Source of the DNA: Scleroderma bovista
Lineage: Eukaryota; Basidiomycota; Agaricomycetes; Boletales; Sclerodermataceae
NCBI GenBank assembly: GCA_037178675.1
Contig: JAYMGJ010000631.1
Span: 1-48,377 of the forward strand
DNA length: 48,377 nucleotides
Direction: 5' to 3'
The notes under the pieces were generated by a model. It worked only from the letters and a program-made list of their open reading frames with translations, did no database searches and was not told the origin of the DNA. Each line of letters opens with the position of its first letter. The stretch's first letter is position 1. The position numbers were made by a program, and so were the translations under genes. This document shows, in pieces, positions 23,201 through 34,649 of the stretch.

Positions 23201-24234
23201 GGTCTCGTATAGACGTTATGGCAGCATCGATGAGACTGTCGATAATTTCCTCGTCATCTCGCGACTGAGGAAGGCCAAACTTCTGCAGCTGGAGTGTAAC
23301 AGCTTTGATATCATGGCATGCGCGGTGCAGTAGCTCGGGGACTGATTCAGGTGGGGGTGGGGAAGGAGAGAATGGGTGTTGCATAGCTGGGTCTGGTGAA
23401 ATAGTCCTCGGAGGGGGTGGTGTTGGTGTCGATTCTTGATATCGTAGATCATCGGATGCAGTGGAAGGTTTTTTGAGGCGCGAGGATATGTGAGGGGGTG
23501 TGTGATGATTGCTTGGACTGTGATTCGAAGATGGTGGAACTCTGTCCGCGTTGTTTCGAGGGAGGCTACGAAAGGGAGGCGATGAAGAAGCACTATAACT
23601 GCGCTGTCTTAATTTCGCAGTTAGTGTATCAAAAAGGACGCCAGGCACACGATTGGAATATGGATTAGAAAGGGACGTGTTTACTTCAGTTTTAGCCCGG
23701 GTGTGCTGTGATGTATGGGCACCATTGGAGGGCCGAATTGGGGGAGTTGGTGCCAACGGTATCTCTTCGGGACCTTGAGATAGTGATGTTGAAATCCTAT
23801 TGGTATGTACAGGTCCTACAATGGCAGGGACGTGGGATGCAGTGTGGGTGTCGACGGGGGCACCGAGTGCAGCAAATTTCGGAGCAAGACCAAGCTCCGC
23901 GCCAGTTCCAGATCGCGCGCTGGACTGCGAGACGGACAAACTTACAAGCGCAGCATCCGTCGCATCTTCCTCAGTTTCGTTTGGAAGGTCGCGGGATTGT
24001 TGACCTGTCAGAGTATTGGCAAAATATATCTGGGTTCCGGGTAGTCTGTCGAGTTATGTGCATAAAGGAGAGGAAACCCACCTGTCCATCTTGGGCGACT
24101 TGGGGGACCCAGAAGTCCGTGATCCGGTTCTGTTCCTCCTGTTGTTTGTGGAGCGGGATGGGTGGGAGACCTCGAACGCTTCTGCGCACAGGATTTGAAG
24201 GAGTGCGCGGCTGTGGGGGAGACCAGCTCGCCAT
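20222..24234 (-). CDS. Cdc25-type Ras guanine nucleotide exchange factor with WW-like module
   Basis: This is a Ras-family GTPase activator that catalyses GDP release at the membrane. Ten exons (24234-24082, 24029-22685, 22626-21994, 21938-21723, 21669-21504, 21453-21300, 21240-20989, 20931-20842, 20794-20578, 20538-20222) give 1180 residues. A WW-like module lies at about 40-75 (FWVPQVAQDGQIYFANTLTG, then SRDLPNE), but the second tryptophan is absent. A long Ser/Pro region and a helical middle part follow. The RasGEF_N domain (about 755-890) has FSRAFLMTFRSF. The catalytic domain (about 915-1150) has LDIDPLELARQLTIAE, HRLKRSWE, PPCVPFVG, LTHIQDG and NLVNFRKR. The SH3 domain of yeast Cdc25 is not found. 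Only 268 bases separate its start from the divergent Vip1 gene, leaving little room for one. Confidence 0.9.
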
Positions 24235-24502
24235 GGAGAACGAAATTTCCGGTCAATGGTCGGTATTACAGTCTCCCGTCGTCAAAACCATCGACTGTGA
24301 CAACTGCGAGTCGACGAGATCGTTGGGTAAGCTCGACTCCTCACCGCCTTAAGTTACCAATATTGAGGCTATGAATTGATCCATCTTGATGATTCAAGAG
24401 TCAAAGAATGGAAGTTGTCGCCCACGCCCCTGTGATGTCATCTGTGGGGAGAGGAACCGCCCTATCTCTCTCTCTCTCTCTCTCTCTCTCCTGACGTTCA
24501 TC
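24235..24502. promoter_or_regulatory. bidirectional promoter, RasGEF (-) / Vip1-like (+)
   Basis: This is a 268-base divergent promoter. A pure CT-dinucleotide run of roughly 25 bases (about 24464-24490) sits 12 bases before the Vip1-like ATG, on its sense strand. Pyrimidine tracts at this place are common in strongly expressed fungal promoters and near transcription start sites. No TATA box is obvious. Confidence 0.6.
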
Positions 24503-25658
24503 ATGTTTAAAGTACAGGTATGTGTTTGTCCTCCACGGACAAGATCTTGTAATAACACTGCACCACAGGTCACAGGAATTGCCCCAACCACGTCAAAGGA
24601 CACTCTTCACGAGTTCTTTAGGTGCGGGACTTGCATCTCTTCCCTTGCACGTTCTTACTTGATGCATCAGTTTCTGCGGGAAGTAAGTGTGCAAGTATAT
24701 TGTGTTTCTGCTGTCTCATATATCTCAGGATCGAGAGCATCGACCTCGACCTCGAAGAAGATAAACAGAAGTCGGCAGTTATCACATTCGAGAAATCTTC
24801 TGCAGCCAATACTGCACTCATGGTATGTTCAGGTCCTCGATCAACTTTAGGCTTTAGCTCATATCGGTCAGCTTGACGGTGGTGCTCTTGATGGAGCCAC
24901 TCTTCATGTTTCGTCTGACACACCACACACCGATCCTGCCGAATCGCAGGAGCATCACGGTACGCCACCTCACATCGAGCAGTCCGATAAACCTAGGGCT
25001 GGAAGTCAGTTCGCAATCCATCAATACTGGGTACCATCTAATTATATTTCCAGTTGCTGCCGAGTACCTGGCCAAGGGATATCAGCTCTCTGATCACATA
25101 CTCCAGCGGGCTATTGAAATTGATAGTAAGTTTCCACAGTCTAGGAACAGGCAGCAGAGTTGGTGACCCTCTTCCACAGACAAACAGGGTATCTCCAACA
25201 AGTTCATTTCTTACATTCATGGCCTGGATACATCAATCGGGCAGCGTGCATTAGGACCTGATCAAACTATATCTGGAAAGGTTCAATCTACCTTCTACCA
25301 AGCCCGCGAGAGAGCCAAGAGTATGGACGAACAGAAGGGTATCACCAAGGTTGCACACGAGGTATGTTGCGTTGACGTGCACAGCTGCATTTTCTGATTT
25401 GTGGTCATTCGCTATTAGTACTATTCAAGGGCCCTTGCATCGCCCATGGGCAAGAAGGTTCTCTCCTTCTACACCAACACATCCAAGCAGGTTTTTGACA
25501 TCCATGACGAGGCTCGTCGCATTGTCGAGCACAAGAAGACCTCTGCTACACCCAAGCCGGCTACACCCCCGCCCACCGCGCGCTCTGATGCGGCCGCTTC
25601 TGGTGGTTTGGGGGCACAGCCAGAAACTACTACTCACGCTGCCCCCCCTGCTGTATGA
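24503..25658 (+). CDS. vip1: Vip1-like RNA-recognition-motif protein
   Basis: This is an RNA-binding protein with one N-terminal RRM, resembling fission yeast Vip1. Eight exons (24503-24517, 24569-24621, 24671-24682, 24729-24822, 24872-25004, 25054-25125, 25180-25361, 25419-25658) give 266 residues. The RRM spans about residues 3-75: VTGIAPTTSKDTLHEFF (first strand and helix), FCGKIESIDL, and SAVITFEKSSAANTALML (RNP1 region, atypical, as in Vip1 relatives). The central helical region (VAAEYLAKGYQLSD-like; here IAAEYLAKGYQLSDHILQ) and SFYTNTSKQVFDIHDEARRI are conserved in the fungal family. The tail is Ala/Pro/Thr-rich. Exons 1 and 3 are 15 and 12 nt. The start sits in a CT-tract promoter shared with the RasGEF gene. 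Confidence 0.85.
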
Positions 25659-26628
25659 TGGATGCAAAGTTCATGGTTGTGATTGAATAGTGTATACTGT
25701 ACGAATATCGGAGTGAGAAATGAAACATATCACAAGTACTCTCTACCAGGGTCCAACACGTTCAAATGTCATCCGTTGCTCGTTGCTTTCACTGGTGATT
25801 GTCAAAAAATGGACCCCCGTAGTATCAGAAAATCCAGTCCCAAAATCAACGGGACAGGATGATCGTCACCGTGACAACGTCGTTTGATCCTTCGACCCTG
25901 CTCTGTCTTGAAGGCTAACATCAACCAACATCCACCGTAGGAGTGACTCATCTGCATCCGTCCACTAGCCTATCTGTACGTCACTCGCGACTCCTCGTAG
26001 TAACATAGTATGGTCATATCAGTGGCATTTCATGTTTCCCATCACAGCGTGTGATTGGCGTGCAACCATGCCTTGATAGGTGGACATGACCGACGGGTAC
26101 ACACTATGCATGTGAGTATCAATCAGGATCCGTGAGGTGCAGGGTTTTGAGGCTTTGAAAGTGAAGTACGCCACGCGTCAATGCGGGATGCAATCGAAGT
26201 AAAGGAGTATGACGACCCCTCAGGGGATCACTTTGGAAGCTATCCAGAACCTTATGCTTGAGGCGCGGCCGCATTTATGTAAGGTCAACCGAGCATTCAA
26301 AATTACCGCTACGAGGCAATTGTATGCGATAGAACAAGCACAGAGATCACTGTAGACCGAGGTGGCGCATGAGCAGTTCTTGGTTGGTCTAGTCCAGGGG
26401 GACGGGAAGTCGAAATGGCTGGCTTGCAAGTTAGACTTTATGCAGACCACGTCTTGTTGAGCATGGGAGCGCCGAAACGCTTGCGAACGAGTGCACGGCG
26501 CCGCGTGCTGTTCTGGTACGCAGCAGGTAGGGCCCCTCACTATCTGTTCATCGTGACTCTGAGAATACTTACTGATCCTTCTAACCGGTTAGTCCTCATT
26601 GATGCAGCAGTTGGGGGAAGTGCCCGAA

Positions 26629-26666
26629 CACTTCGGCCGAGTCGCGAACGGGACTCGGCCGAAGTG
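26629..26666. repeat. perfect 15-bp inverted repeat (hairpin or dyad operator)
   Basis: Arm CACTTCGGCCGAGTC (26629-26643) and its exact reverse complement (26652-26666) flank an 8-base loop. Each arm contains a CGGCCG palindrome, that is CGG/CCG triplets of the kind bound by fungal Zn2Cys6 factors. A related TTCGGCCGAG occurs again about 110 bases downstream. The dyad lies about 250 bases before the methyltransferase start. It could be an operator or an RNA/DNA hairpin. Confidence 0.75.
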
Positions 26667-26824
26667 AGATACGTGTGGTGTGGACCATGGCAAGTTCTAG
26701 CCGCAACAAACGAATAACTGAGAAGTCTGTGCATGGAAGGAGGACACGTTTTTACTCGAGTCATAGCACGAGTCATTGATTCGGCCGAGGGTCCATTGGG
26801 CCGACGCCCTTGGATGTTGCTCTG

Positions 26825-26830
26825 TATAAA
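26825..26830 (+). promoter_or_regulatory. TATA box of methyltransferase gene
   Basis: TATAAA within TCTGTATAAAGG, 89 bases before the ATG at 26919. This is a plausible core promoter position for a fungal gene with a short 5' UTR. Confidence 0.55.
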
Positions 26831-26918
26831 GGTCTTTTGGTATTCATGAACCAGAGTTACAGCTCCAGAAGATCGAACGATTATTGCTGCGATAACGACT
26901 GCTCGTCTGACCAGCTGG

Positions 26919-27859
26919 ATGGACTATTCCGCGGATAATTACAACAGGGTAGCATCGTTTGTCTACTCAGATGAGTACACGGCGCCGATTCTGAAGTGGC
27001 TGAACCCCAATCAGGGTCAACGTATCATCGACATTGGCTGCGGCAGCGGCGAGCTGACAATCAAACTCCAAGATGCCGTCGGCGCAGACGGTTTCGTGCT
27101 TGGCGTGGATTACAATCAAGACATGGTCTGTCTTGTTCATTTGTAGAGGAAGCCAAGCTAACGTTTCGTACAGTTAGTGAAGGCGGCTCAAAACGGATTG
27201 AAGAATTCGTTCCTCTGTGATATCCAGGATATGAAGATACCGGCAAATTTGTGCGGAGAAAATCTGTTTGATGCCGTGTTCAGCAATGCGACTTTGCATT
27301 GGTGCAAGCGTGATCCGTCTGGAGTGCTAGAGGGCATCAAACAAGTGTTGAAAGATGGGGGTCGATTCGTTTGCGAGATGGGTGGACACCTCAACTGCGT
27401 GGGTATGACGAGTCTCTCTTTTTACATGCCACAGAGGGGCTAACTTCGTCTCAGGTATACGCACTTGCTTGCACCATGTGGTCAGGAAGCGCGGCGTAGA
27501 CCCGGAGAGTATGGATCCTTGGTACTTCCCTTCAGTCGAAGAATATCGCAAGGTCAGTCAATGGCATGGCCGCCATTATTCATCCTTACAGTTGTCACCA
27601 GCTTCTCGAGAACGCTGGTTTCCGAGTGGACACCATATCCTTAGTTCCAAGGATAACAATGCTCAAGGATGGCGGCCTGCGCGATTGGCTACAGCTCTTT
27701 GCTCGCAACACTTTCCTGAAAACCTTTGACGACGAGGGGGCTGCGGACATTATGGACGAGGCTGTGCGAATGTGTGAAGTGGATTGTCAAGATAAAGACG
27801 GAAATTGGTCGATGATGTATGCGCGGTTAAGATTTTCTGCGACTCTTGTCAGGGCCTGA
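26919..27859 (+). CDS. class I SAM-dependent methyltransferase (methyltransf_11/25 fold)
   Basis: This is a small soluble methyltransferase using S-adenosylmethionine. Four exons (26919-27125, 27174-27402, 27455-27552, 27602-27859) give 263 residues. Motif I is IIDIGCGSGELT (about residues 35-46), the acidic end of strand 2 is LGVDYNQDM, motif IV is FDAVFSNATLHWC, and post-motif VLKDGGRFVCEMGG follows. The order and length resemble the trans-aconitate 2-methyltransferase / BioC group, in which the acceptor is a small acid or acyl group, but nothing here fixes the substrate. The start is the first ATG after the TATA box and directly begins the YNRVASFVY helix typical of this group. The gene stands next to the repeat-rich block, with a MITE about 100 bases after its stop. 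Confidence 0.88.
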
Positions 27860-27965
27860 GATCTGAGAGGGCGCAATGTCAGGCAATGTCTCCATAAAGT
27901 TGTAAGGGGTAAATGATGATTTCGGGCGTCTTTTCGCAATTGAACTCAAATCAATGAATCCATAT

Positions 27966-28218
27966 CACACCGGGGATTTCAAGATTTTCCGTCCATTTAT
28001 ACTGCATTGAAAACGACAAATGATAATTTTAAATTTTACTTTCACATTTTAATGCCCTTAAAATTTGAATTATAATAGTAGTTTGAGATTTTAATGGCAA
28101 TAAAATTTGAATCACAACAATAATTTTAAATTTTAATGCAAGTAAAATGTGAAAGTAAAATTTAAAACTATCATTTGTCATTTTCAATGCACTGGAAAAT
28201 CTTGAAATCCCTGGTGTG
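27966..28218. mobile_element. foldback MITE with long terminal inverted repeats
   Basis: The AT-rich element starts CACACC(G)GGGATTTCAAG and ends with the reverse complement, CTTGAAATCCCTGGTGTG. The two halves match as imperfect inverted copies over most of their length (about 85 bp clearly, including TTTTAAATTTTACTTTCACA). A roughly 12-base insertion in the left arm is the main difference. TAT flanks both ends and may be a 3-bp target duplication. There is no coding capacity. The transposase family cannot be assigned. Confidence 0.75.
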
Positions 28219-28373
28219 TATCTTGTACACAACACAACCCTGGTGAGAATGCCACTGAGATTACCCGATCAGTAAGCACTTTTCGAGGACTAGCCACATC
28301 ACTGAAACTAAATTTTCTTGAGAACTGCATACAACTGAGTTATCATCGAAGCAATTGATGCAATCTGACAGAA

Positions 28374-28700
28374 TATGCCATTATGCCTGATAACCTGGCT
28401 GTACCCATTTAGATTGCTCTTCCCCTCTTCAGAATTGCACCATTGTGCCAACCCATTGAGAACACAAGCTAAATTTGTAGCGCATGGCCCCAACACTCCC
28501 ACTTTGGGTCGGTTTGCCCTTGGGTGCTTACTAATAGATGTAGATGAGCAATAAACATAATCTGCCATTATGTCTGATAACCCACTGTATCCAATTAGAT
28601 TGCTCTCCTCATCTGTGGAATTGCACCATTGTGCAAACCCATTGAGAGCAGCAAGCCTGATTGCAGAATGTGGCCCAAAAATTGGGCTGGTTTGCAAATG
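28374..28700. repeat. two direct repeats, period about 188 bp
   Basis: Units at about 28374-28515 and 28562-28700 share TGCCATTATG(C/T)CTGATAACC, AGATTGCTCT, GAATTGCACCATTGTGC and AACCCATTGAGA blocks in the same order. The minus-strand open frame across them (28308-28697) simply reflects the repeated unit. I do not treat it as a gene. The origin is unknown. Confidence 0.7.
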
Positions 28701-29377
28701 ACCCTAAAAATGTAATGTATTAGGCAACACATCCATCATGGTAAACTTGTGGGTATCCAACCACTGACCCGGACCTGACCCACGACAGGTATGGTATCAT
28801 AACAGTCACTCAGTACTGTGTCAACAACAATTATATTATTGTGCCTGAGTTTATGCTACAAGAGGTTGCTGTACTATGTACTATGGCATAGTGGCCTATG
28901 GCACTCCTTCAACATACGTGGGCAATGCGAGTGTTGAGAGCATCATCAGTGTTGTGTGTGGACATTGTGCTTTTGTGTGCCACAGGTGGCATCATCATTG
29001 ATGTTCTATGGTGGCAGTGGTCATAGGTGGTCATCATTGTTGCATTGAGCCTTTGGCTTGCAGATGGGTGTCACTGTGTCATCATCACCATGGTCATGGT
29101 CATCGTGGTCGTTGTTGTTGTTGTCATCATTGATGTGGACTGCAGTGGTACAAATCAACGCAAGGTGGGGGCTGACATGATGCACTGCCTGCATTTTATG
29201 TGGTTGTTGTTTGCACAGGTTTGTTTTTGTCATGGGCAGATGATGATCTGGGACTTGGATAGATCAAGACTTTAGTAGCTGGGAGTGAAAATGAAGATCA
29301 CATGGGCTGAGGCCTAACCAAAATAAGCATAAAACTTAACTATGTACTTGAACTTTAGCAGCGTTCAATGGGACTGA
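28701..29377. repeat. GTGGTCATC-rich low-complexity DNA left of copia element
   Basis: From about 28900 to 29150 the plus strand is dominated by GTG, GTC and ATC triplets. It is the complementary composition to the CAC/GAC/ATG-rich array on the other side of the copia element. No gene was seen. The copia target duplication ACTGA ends at 29377. Confidence 0.5.
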
Positions 29378-29666
29378 TGTTGAAGCAATACCTATATACG
29401 TAGAGGAACTGCTACTCCAACTCACCTGTTGGGTGGAGTGCACTACCAGAGATGGTAGCAGTAGCTGGTTAAGAGCTGTTATATTATATAAGCAATGAAC
29501 ACTGTTTATATACAACAAATAGTGTGACGTGTGACTGTGACACGTGACATGTGACATGTAACATCTACTCTAAAGAGGACTATTACTAAGTCTACACTAA
29601 TTATGGGTTGCAGTCTTGTGCACACTTCGTCAACGGTTTACACCGGGTGCACGTGCGACTTCAACA
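29378..29666 (-). repeat. copia 3' LTR
   Basis: A 289-bp LTR, 3' end in element orientation. It contains the tandem GTGTGAC/GTGACATG repeats that vary between the two LTRs. Confidence 0.93.
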
Positions 29667-29676
29667 CTCCCCCTTG
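29667..29676 (-). other. copia polypurine tract
   Basis: On the element strand a GCAAGGGGGAG tract abuts the 3' LTR. This is the expected primer for plus-strand DNA synthesis. Confidence 0.8.
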
Positions 29677-29712
29677 CTGTGCTGCATGTAGAGCACTTCA
29701 GCGAATAAGGCG

Positions 29713-32700
29713 CTAGATGCTGCCAGAGGGAAACTGTAAGCCTAGTTGAGCTCTGAACTTCGCGAATTTCTCGCGGGGTAAGTTCTTGGTGAGCAGATCG
29801 GCGGGATTCTCAGCACCATCAATGAAGAATAGTTCCACGTTACCTTTCGCGACTGACTCATGGATTCCGTGGTAGTGGATGTCGATGTGCTTGGAGCGAG
29901 GCTCTGTTACAGGGTTGGATGCCATGAATATGGACCCCTGATTATCACCGCAAATCGGGATAGCTTTCAGCTTATAGCCAAGCTCACCGAGTAGACTCCG
30001 AATCCAGGTAACTTGGTGAGTGCAATCACTCAAAGCCATGTATTCAGCCTCAGTGGACGAGTACACAATAGTCTTCTGCGCATGAGAAGTCCAACTGATC
30101 AAGCCATCTGCAAGCTTCAGGTAGAAACCTGTCTGCGAGAGGCGAGAGGTAGGGTCTGATCCCCAATCTGAGTTTGTGCATGCAATCAGGCCAGCACCGG
30201 ATCCACCATTGTACACTAGGGAGTAATTAGGTGTACCAATCAAGTAGCGACAAATATAAAGCACCTTGGATAGGTGGTCCTGGGATGGGTTCGCGGCATG
30301 GCACGAGAGATGGGTGACTGCAAAGGCAATGTCGGGCCTAGTGCCTAACATAAGGTACAGGAGGGACCCAATAACCGTCTGGAAACGGGAGCGGAGTTCT
30401 GCATCAACAGGCTCTGTATTTTTGGCGGCATAGTAGCCAGCTGGCAGTGGGGTGCTTGTGGATTTTGCATTGAGCATGCTGCAGCGTTCGACAACCTTTT
30501 GGAGGTACACGCATTGATCCAGGTGGATAGCGCAACCCTTGCGAGTGATTCGCATTTGGAGGAACTCCTTAGGTTCTCCAAGGTCTCTGCACTCCCATTT
30601 GTGCATGAACTGCACTTTAATGGCATCAACAACAGCCTTGTTAGGGCCGCAGAATAGTGCATTGTCAACATAGATAATACCGATGATGATGTTGGTGCCT
30701 TTCTTCTTGTAGAAGAAGATGCCTGCTTCAGACTTAAGGTGCTCAAACCCGAGCTCTTTGAGAGACTCATCGAGTGTGCGCCACCAAGCTAGGCCAGCCT
30801 GTTTGAGGCCATAGAGGGCGCGCCAGAGGTGGAGCACTTTGCACTCTTGCCCGGGAACTGCAAACCCTTCGGGTTGTTCCATGTAGATCTCTTCGTCGAG
30901 CTTGCCATACAAGTAGGCACTCCGAACGTCGAGTCCAGTGATATACCAATTCTCAAGTGCAGCAAGCGCAAGCATGAGGCGCACTGTTTCAAAGTGCACG
31001 ACTGTTGAGAAGACCTGGTCGAAATCTAATCCCTCGACCTGGGAGAAGCCTTTCGCTACTAAGCGGGCTTTCTTGCGGCCATCCGACTTGACGTTGAAGA
31101 CCCATCAGTTCTTAATGACCTTCCGGTCTCGGGGATGGTCAACTAGCTCAAAGACCTTGTGCTTTCGCAGCACATCGAGCTCTTCTTGGCAAGCAAGTTG
31201 CCAGAGTTTCTGCTCAGCTTGGGGTAAGCGAGCAATGTCCTTGTAGGACCAGTTGCGGACGCTCTCATATTGAGGCTCGCGGGTTTCGAGGGCTTTGCCC
31301 ATCAGGTATCAGACTAGGTTTGCTCCCCCTTCCTCGCACATCTTTTGCACATCTTCCTCATTGGGCATTGCAGAGGTGTCGGGGAAACCACCAGGGATAT
31401 GGTCTGGTGTGTCCGGTTGTGGGGGCCTAGGGGCCTCACCCACTGTTTCTTGCCATTGAGAGGCACTTTCAATATCCTGGAGTTGCTCAACGGGATGTCG
31501 CCACTCACCATACACGTTACCGGGGCGCAATGGCGCTCTACGTTCACGTTGGGGGCGGGCAGGTATATTCACTGCAGGGGGTCGCAGCGCATTCTGGCGG
31601 CATTCAGCTCGGCCAGGGCGCTGCAGTGCCAGGGGTGGCGGATTTCTTGCCAGTGAAGGCATTCTCGGTGCCGGTGGAGGCACTGGAGATGGCATACGGG
31701 GAGGATTTATTTGACTAGGCTCTTCCTCGGGAGCCTCAGGTTCCTCGCGCTTTGGATCATCATCCTGCGCTTGGGGATGTGGGTAGCCATGGTCGTGTTC
31801 CACATCATCATCACTGTCGGTATCATCAGGGGAATTTCCTGGTCGATCAGTGGCTGGTTTCGGATTTGCCCTTCTGAAAGGGTTCTCGAGAGGTTCGCGC
31901 CTGTTTTTGGGGCAGTGAGGGAAGTGACACTTGTCAAAAATGGCATGAGCAGCAGTAAACACTGCATTGGTGGAGTGCATAAACAAGAAATTGTGCTCAT
32001 TTCCAGGGGCAACACCGATATAAGTCATAAGCTCCGACTTGCGAACCATCTTATTTGCTCGAGCCAAGGCTGGGAGGTAGACAAAGGCTCCACAGCCGAA
32101 TACATGGAGGTGATTGATGTTAGGCATCTCCCCCTTAAGCATTTCATGGGGGGTGAGCCATCGCAGGCAAGCTACTGGAGTACGGTTGTAAATGTGGGTT
32201 GCGTGAGTGAACACAAATTCCCACCAGGAGTCAGGAATGCAGGCTTGATGCCGCATAGACTCAGCTTTGTCCATGAGAGTGCGCCCTAAACGCTTGGCAT
32301 GGCCATTCTGCATGGGGGTTCTTGGAGCACTTTGATATATTTTAATTCCTTTTTCAAGGAGTGCTTGATCAACAGATCGGATTTATATTCTCCACCAGCA
32401 TCGGACATCCATCCAACGATGTGCGTATCATGTTGGACGTGCATCATTTCAAGGAAATCTTTGGCAGCCGTAATTGCTGCAGCTTTGGAGCGAAGAGGCA
32501 TAGTCCAGGCATGAGAAGTATAGTCGTCGTAGAAGGTAATAACATATTTAAACTTCTGGTACGACGTAACCGGGAAGGATTTCAGGTCAGAGTGCACCAG
32601 CTCAAAGGGTTTGGAAGCACATCTTTCATTCTCTGGGAAAGCTTGATTGGGCATCTTGCCAAGAGCACATCCAGGGCAAACACAGTCCTCAGTAGGAAAG

Positions 32701-34649
32701 TGAATTTCTGGGAAGCGCTGCGTATGTTTTTGCGTGCGTTGGAGTACTTCCTTTGAGGGGTGCCCAAATCTCCGGTGCATAATGTCGTAATCAACTTTGC
32801 TCACGGAGGCGATATAGTTAGATCTAATTATCGGGATAGATCTAATCCTGAAAATGATGTTGGGATCGTCTTCTGGGTCTGGCCCAAACCATAGGCGTTC
32901 AGCTTTATGAATGAGGCTAATGCCTCGCTTATCGCCAGTGACTTTGTAGTTACGCTGGAGCATTTCGCCCATAGAAATAAGGCGTGCAGTAGTGCCTGGC
33001 ATATGGAGCACTTGGGTGAGTGTAATGACTTTCTCATCCCCAGAGTTGTGGTCTAGGCACTGGAGTAATACCGTGCCAATGCCAGCAATTAGTGCTACAC
33101 CATTAGCCGTTTTGGTGTAGTGCGCTCGCTTTAGCACATTATAGGAGGCAAAATTGCCTATGTCACCAGTAAAGTGGCGTGATGCGCCAGAGTCTAGTAG
33201 CCAGAAAGCACCAGATAGTTCGCTATCGTCGACCATTTTTCCCTTACACTTAGCACAGCATGCATCACTCGTTTCATGAGAACACGAACAAATATATGCT
33301 TTACTCGAGACGCGACACGACAAATTGTAGTTACTACTCGCTATATACAGTGACAGCGTGTAGCACACATGTAAAGGGAGCATGTCAGTGTCGATCAGCA
33401 CGCGTGCAGAAGGTACTTGCCTGAAGAGGCTGGCCTCCGCGCCCATTGCCATCGACATCGTGTTGTAGCGGTTGAGGACCATCGCATTGATCTCGTCGAA
33501 CTCGTCATCAGCGAACAGTTTGTGAGTGAAGGACTCTTCATCCCCCAGGGAGATGGCATCCTCCTCATACATGGTGGCGCACTCCTCAAGACGAGGGCAC
33601 TTCAGCGAGGAGGGACTGGCCTTGGGCTGGTCCAGGTTCGCACTTGCCATCAACACGACTTGGTCGAGGGTGCGGATGGTCTGGCAGGAGGGCTCTACCC
33701 CCAAGTGGTGTGCCAAGTTGAAGGCCTTAATAGTATTCTCGAATGCAGGGGGGCCATAGTTGGTAGCACCGGGGGTGTGAGCCAGGGCATGAGGGTCAAC
33801 GGTGGGTTCTGGTCCATCATAGTGGAAGTATGTGGCGAAGGCTGCCTGTTGGGCATTCTCGTGGCGAGCGCGAGCCTTCTTGCTGCCACGTTGAGTGCGG
33901 CCTCCCTGTCCTTGGGCAGGAGCATTTCTGCTCGTACCGCTGTTCCGCCTTGCTGCTGCTGGGCGAACTTTGGGTCAGCCGGCTTGCGCTTCACAGCACT
34001 AAGCTTGTTTGCCTGGGGGCCCTTACCACCAGCACGGGAAGAGGCGCCTTTCTGCTCGAAAGAGAGCGTGGCAGCCTTGACGATCCCATCGGGCTTCAGA
34101 TTCTTGATCTCGTCCGGCGACGTCTGGCTGAGGATTTGAGCTATGACCTCCATGGTGGGAGGGAGCTTGCAAAGGATAATCATCGCCTGCACGGGGGCAG
34201 GGAACTCGAAGCCGGTGTCCTTCAGGCAGGTGAAGTGGCTAAGCAACTTCGTAATGGCGGGAGCGGGATGGGAGCCAGCAGGGATGTTGGTGGCCAGGAG
34301 CTTGCTAAGCTCAGCATAGGTGGAACAAGTTCTTCTTCAGGTGGTCCCATACTTCCTTGACGGACGCGAGTTCGGAAACGGCAACTTGGATTGAGGGGGC
34401 AAGGCACAAGGTGATATTACCGAGCGCTCTCTCGGTGTTGTCGTCCCATTCCTTATGGTCATCGTGACTGTCAGTGGGTTGCGTCATCGAGTAGACGTAC
34501 CATTGGCCTTGTGCCCAAAGGTAGGCCTGCATAGAGGTGTGCCACTGCTGCCAGTTGGAGCCAGTGAACACAGGAACCATCTTGTCAAGAGCGCTGCACA
34601 TGGTGATATTCTGTTGGGAGTCAACGGAGTCAGCAAGTGAATGCAACAA
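29713..34649 (-). pseudogene. copia gag-pol polyprotein, inactivated
   Basis: Gag-like sequence (from 34649) is followed by the protease motif LLDSGAS, the pre-integrase RRFGHPS region, the integrase core, reverse transcriptase and RNase H, ending with a TAG at 29713. Reading-frame changes are needed near 34,320, 33,950 and 32,310; the first two cancel each other, so the ancestor was probably one frame. In-frame TGA codons lie at 31309-31311 and 31105-31107. Two catalytic residues are lost: the integrase glutamate is lysine (codon 32293-32295, in NGHAKR) and the second aspartate of the reverse-transcriptase YVDD is asparagine (codon 30661-30663). It cannot make active enzymes itself. If it moves at all, it would need help from another copy. 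Confidence 0.92.

Larger units (their letters stand above)
25659..26918. other. long intergenic region with hairpin and TATA box
   Basis: About 1.26 kb upstream of the methyltransferase gene. It holds a perfect 15-bp inverted repeat at 26629-26666 and a TATAAA at 26825-26830 (listed separately). A further TTCGGCCGAG copy lies near 26779. Open frames at 26220-26540 and 26415-26717 have no recognisable content and look like chance. Nothing else was found. Confidence 0.5.

Noticed and set aside
26415..26717. 100-codon plus-strand frame across the hairpin
   Set aside because: No motif; the perfect dyad inside it argues for a non-coding role.
28308..28697. 129-codon minus-strand frame with repeated NG(F/L)AQWCNS blocks
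   Set aside because: Explained by two direct DNA repeats of 188 bp; no start, intron or family support.
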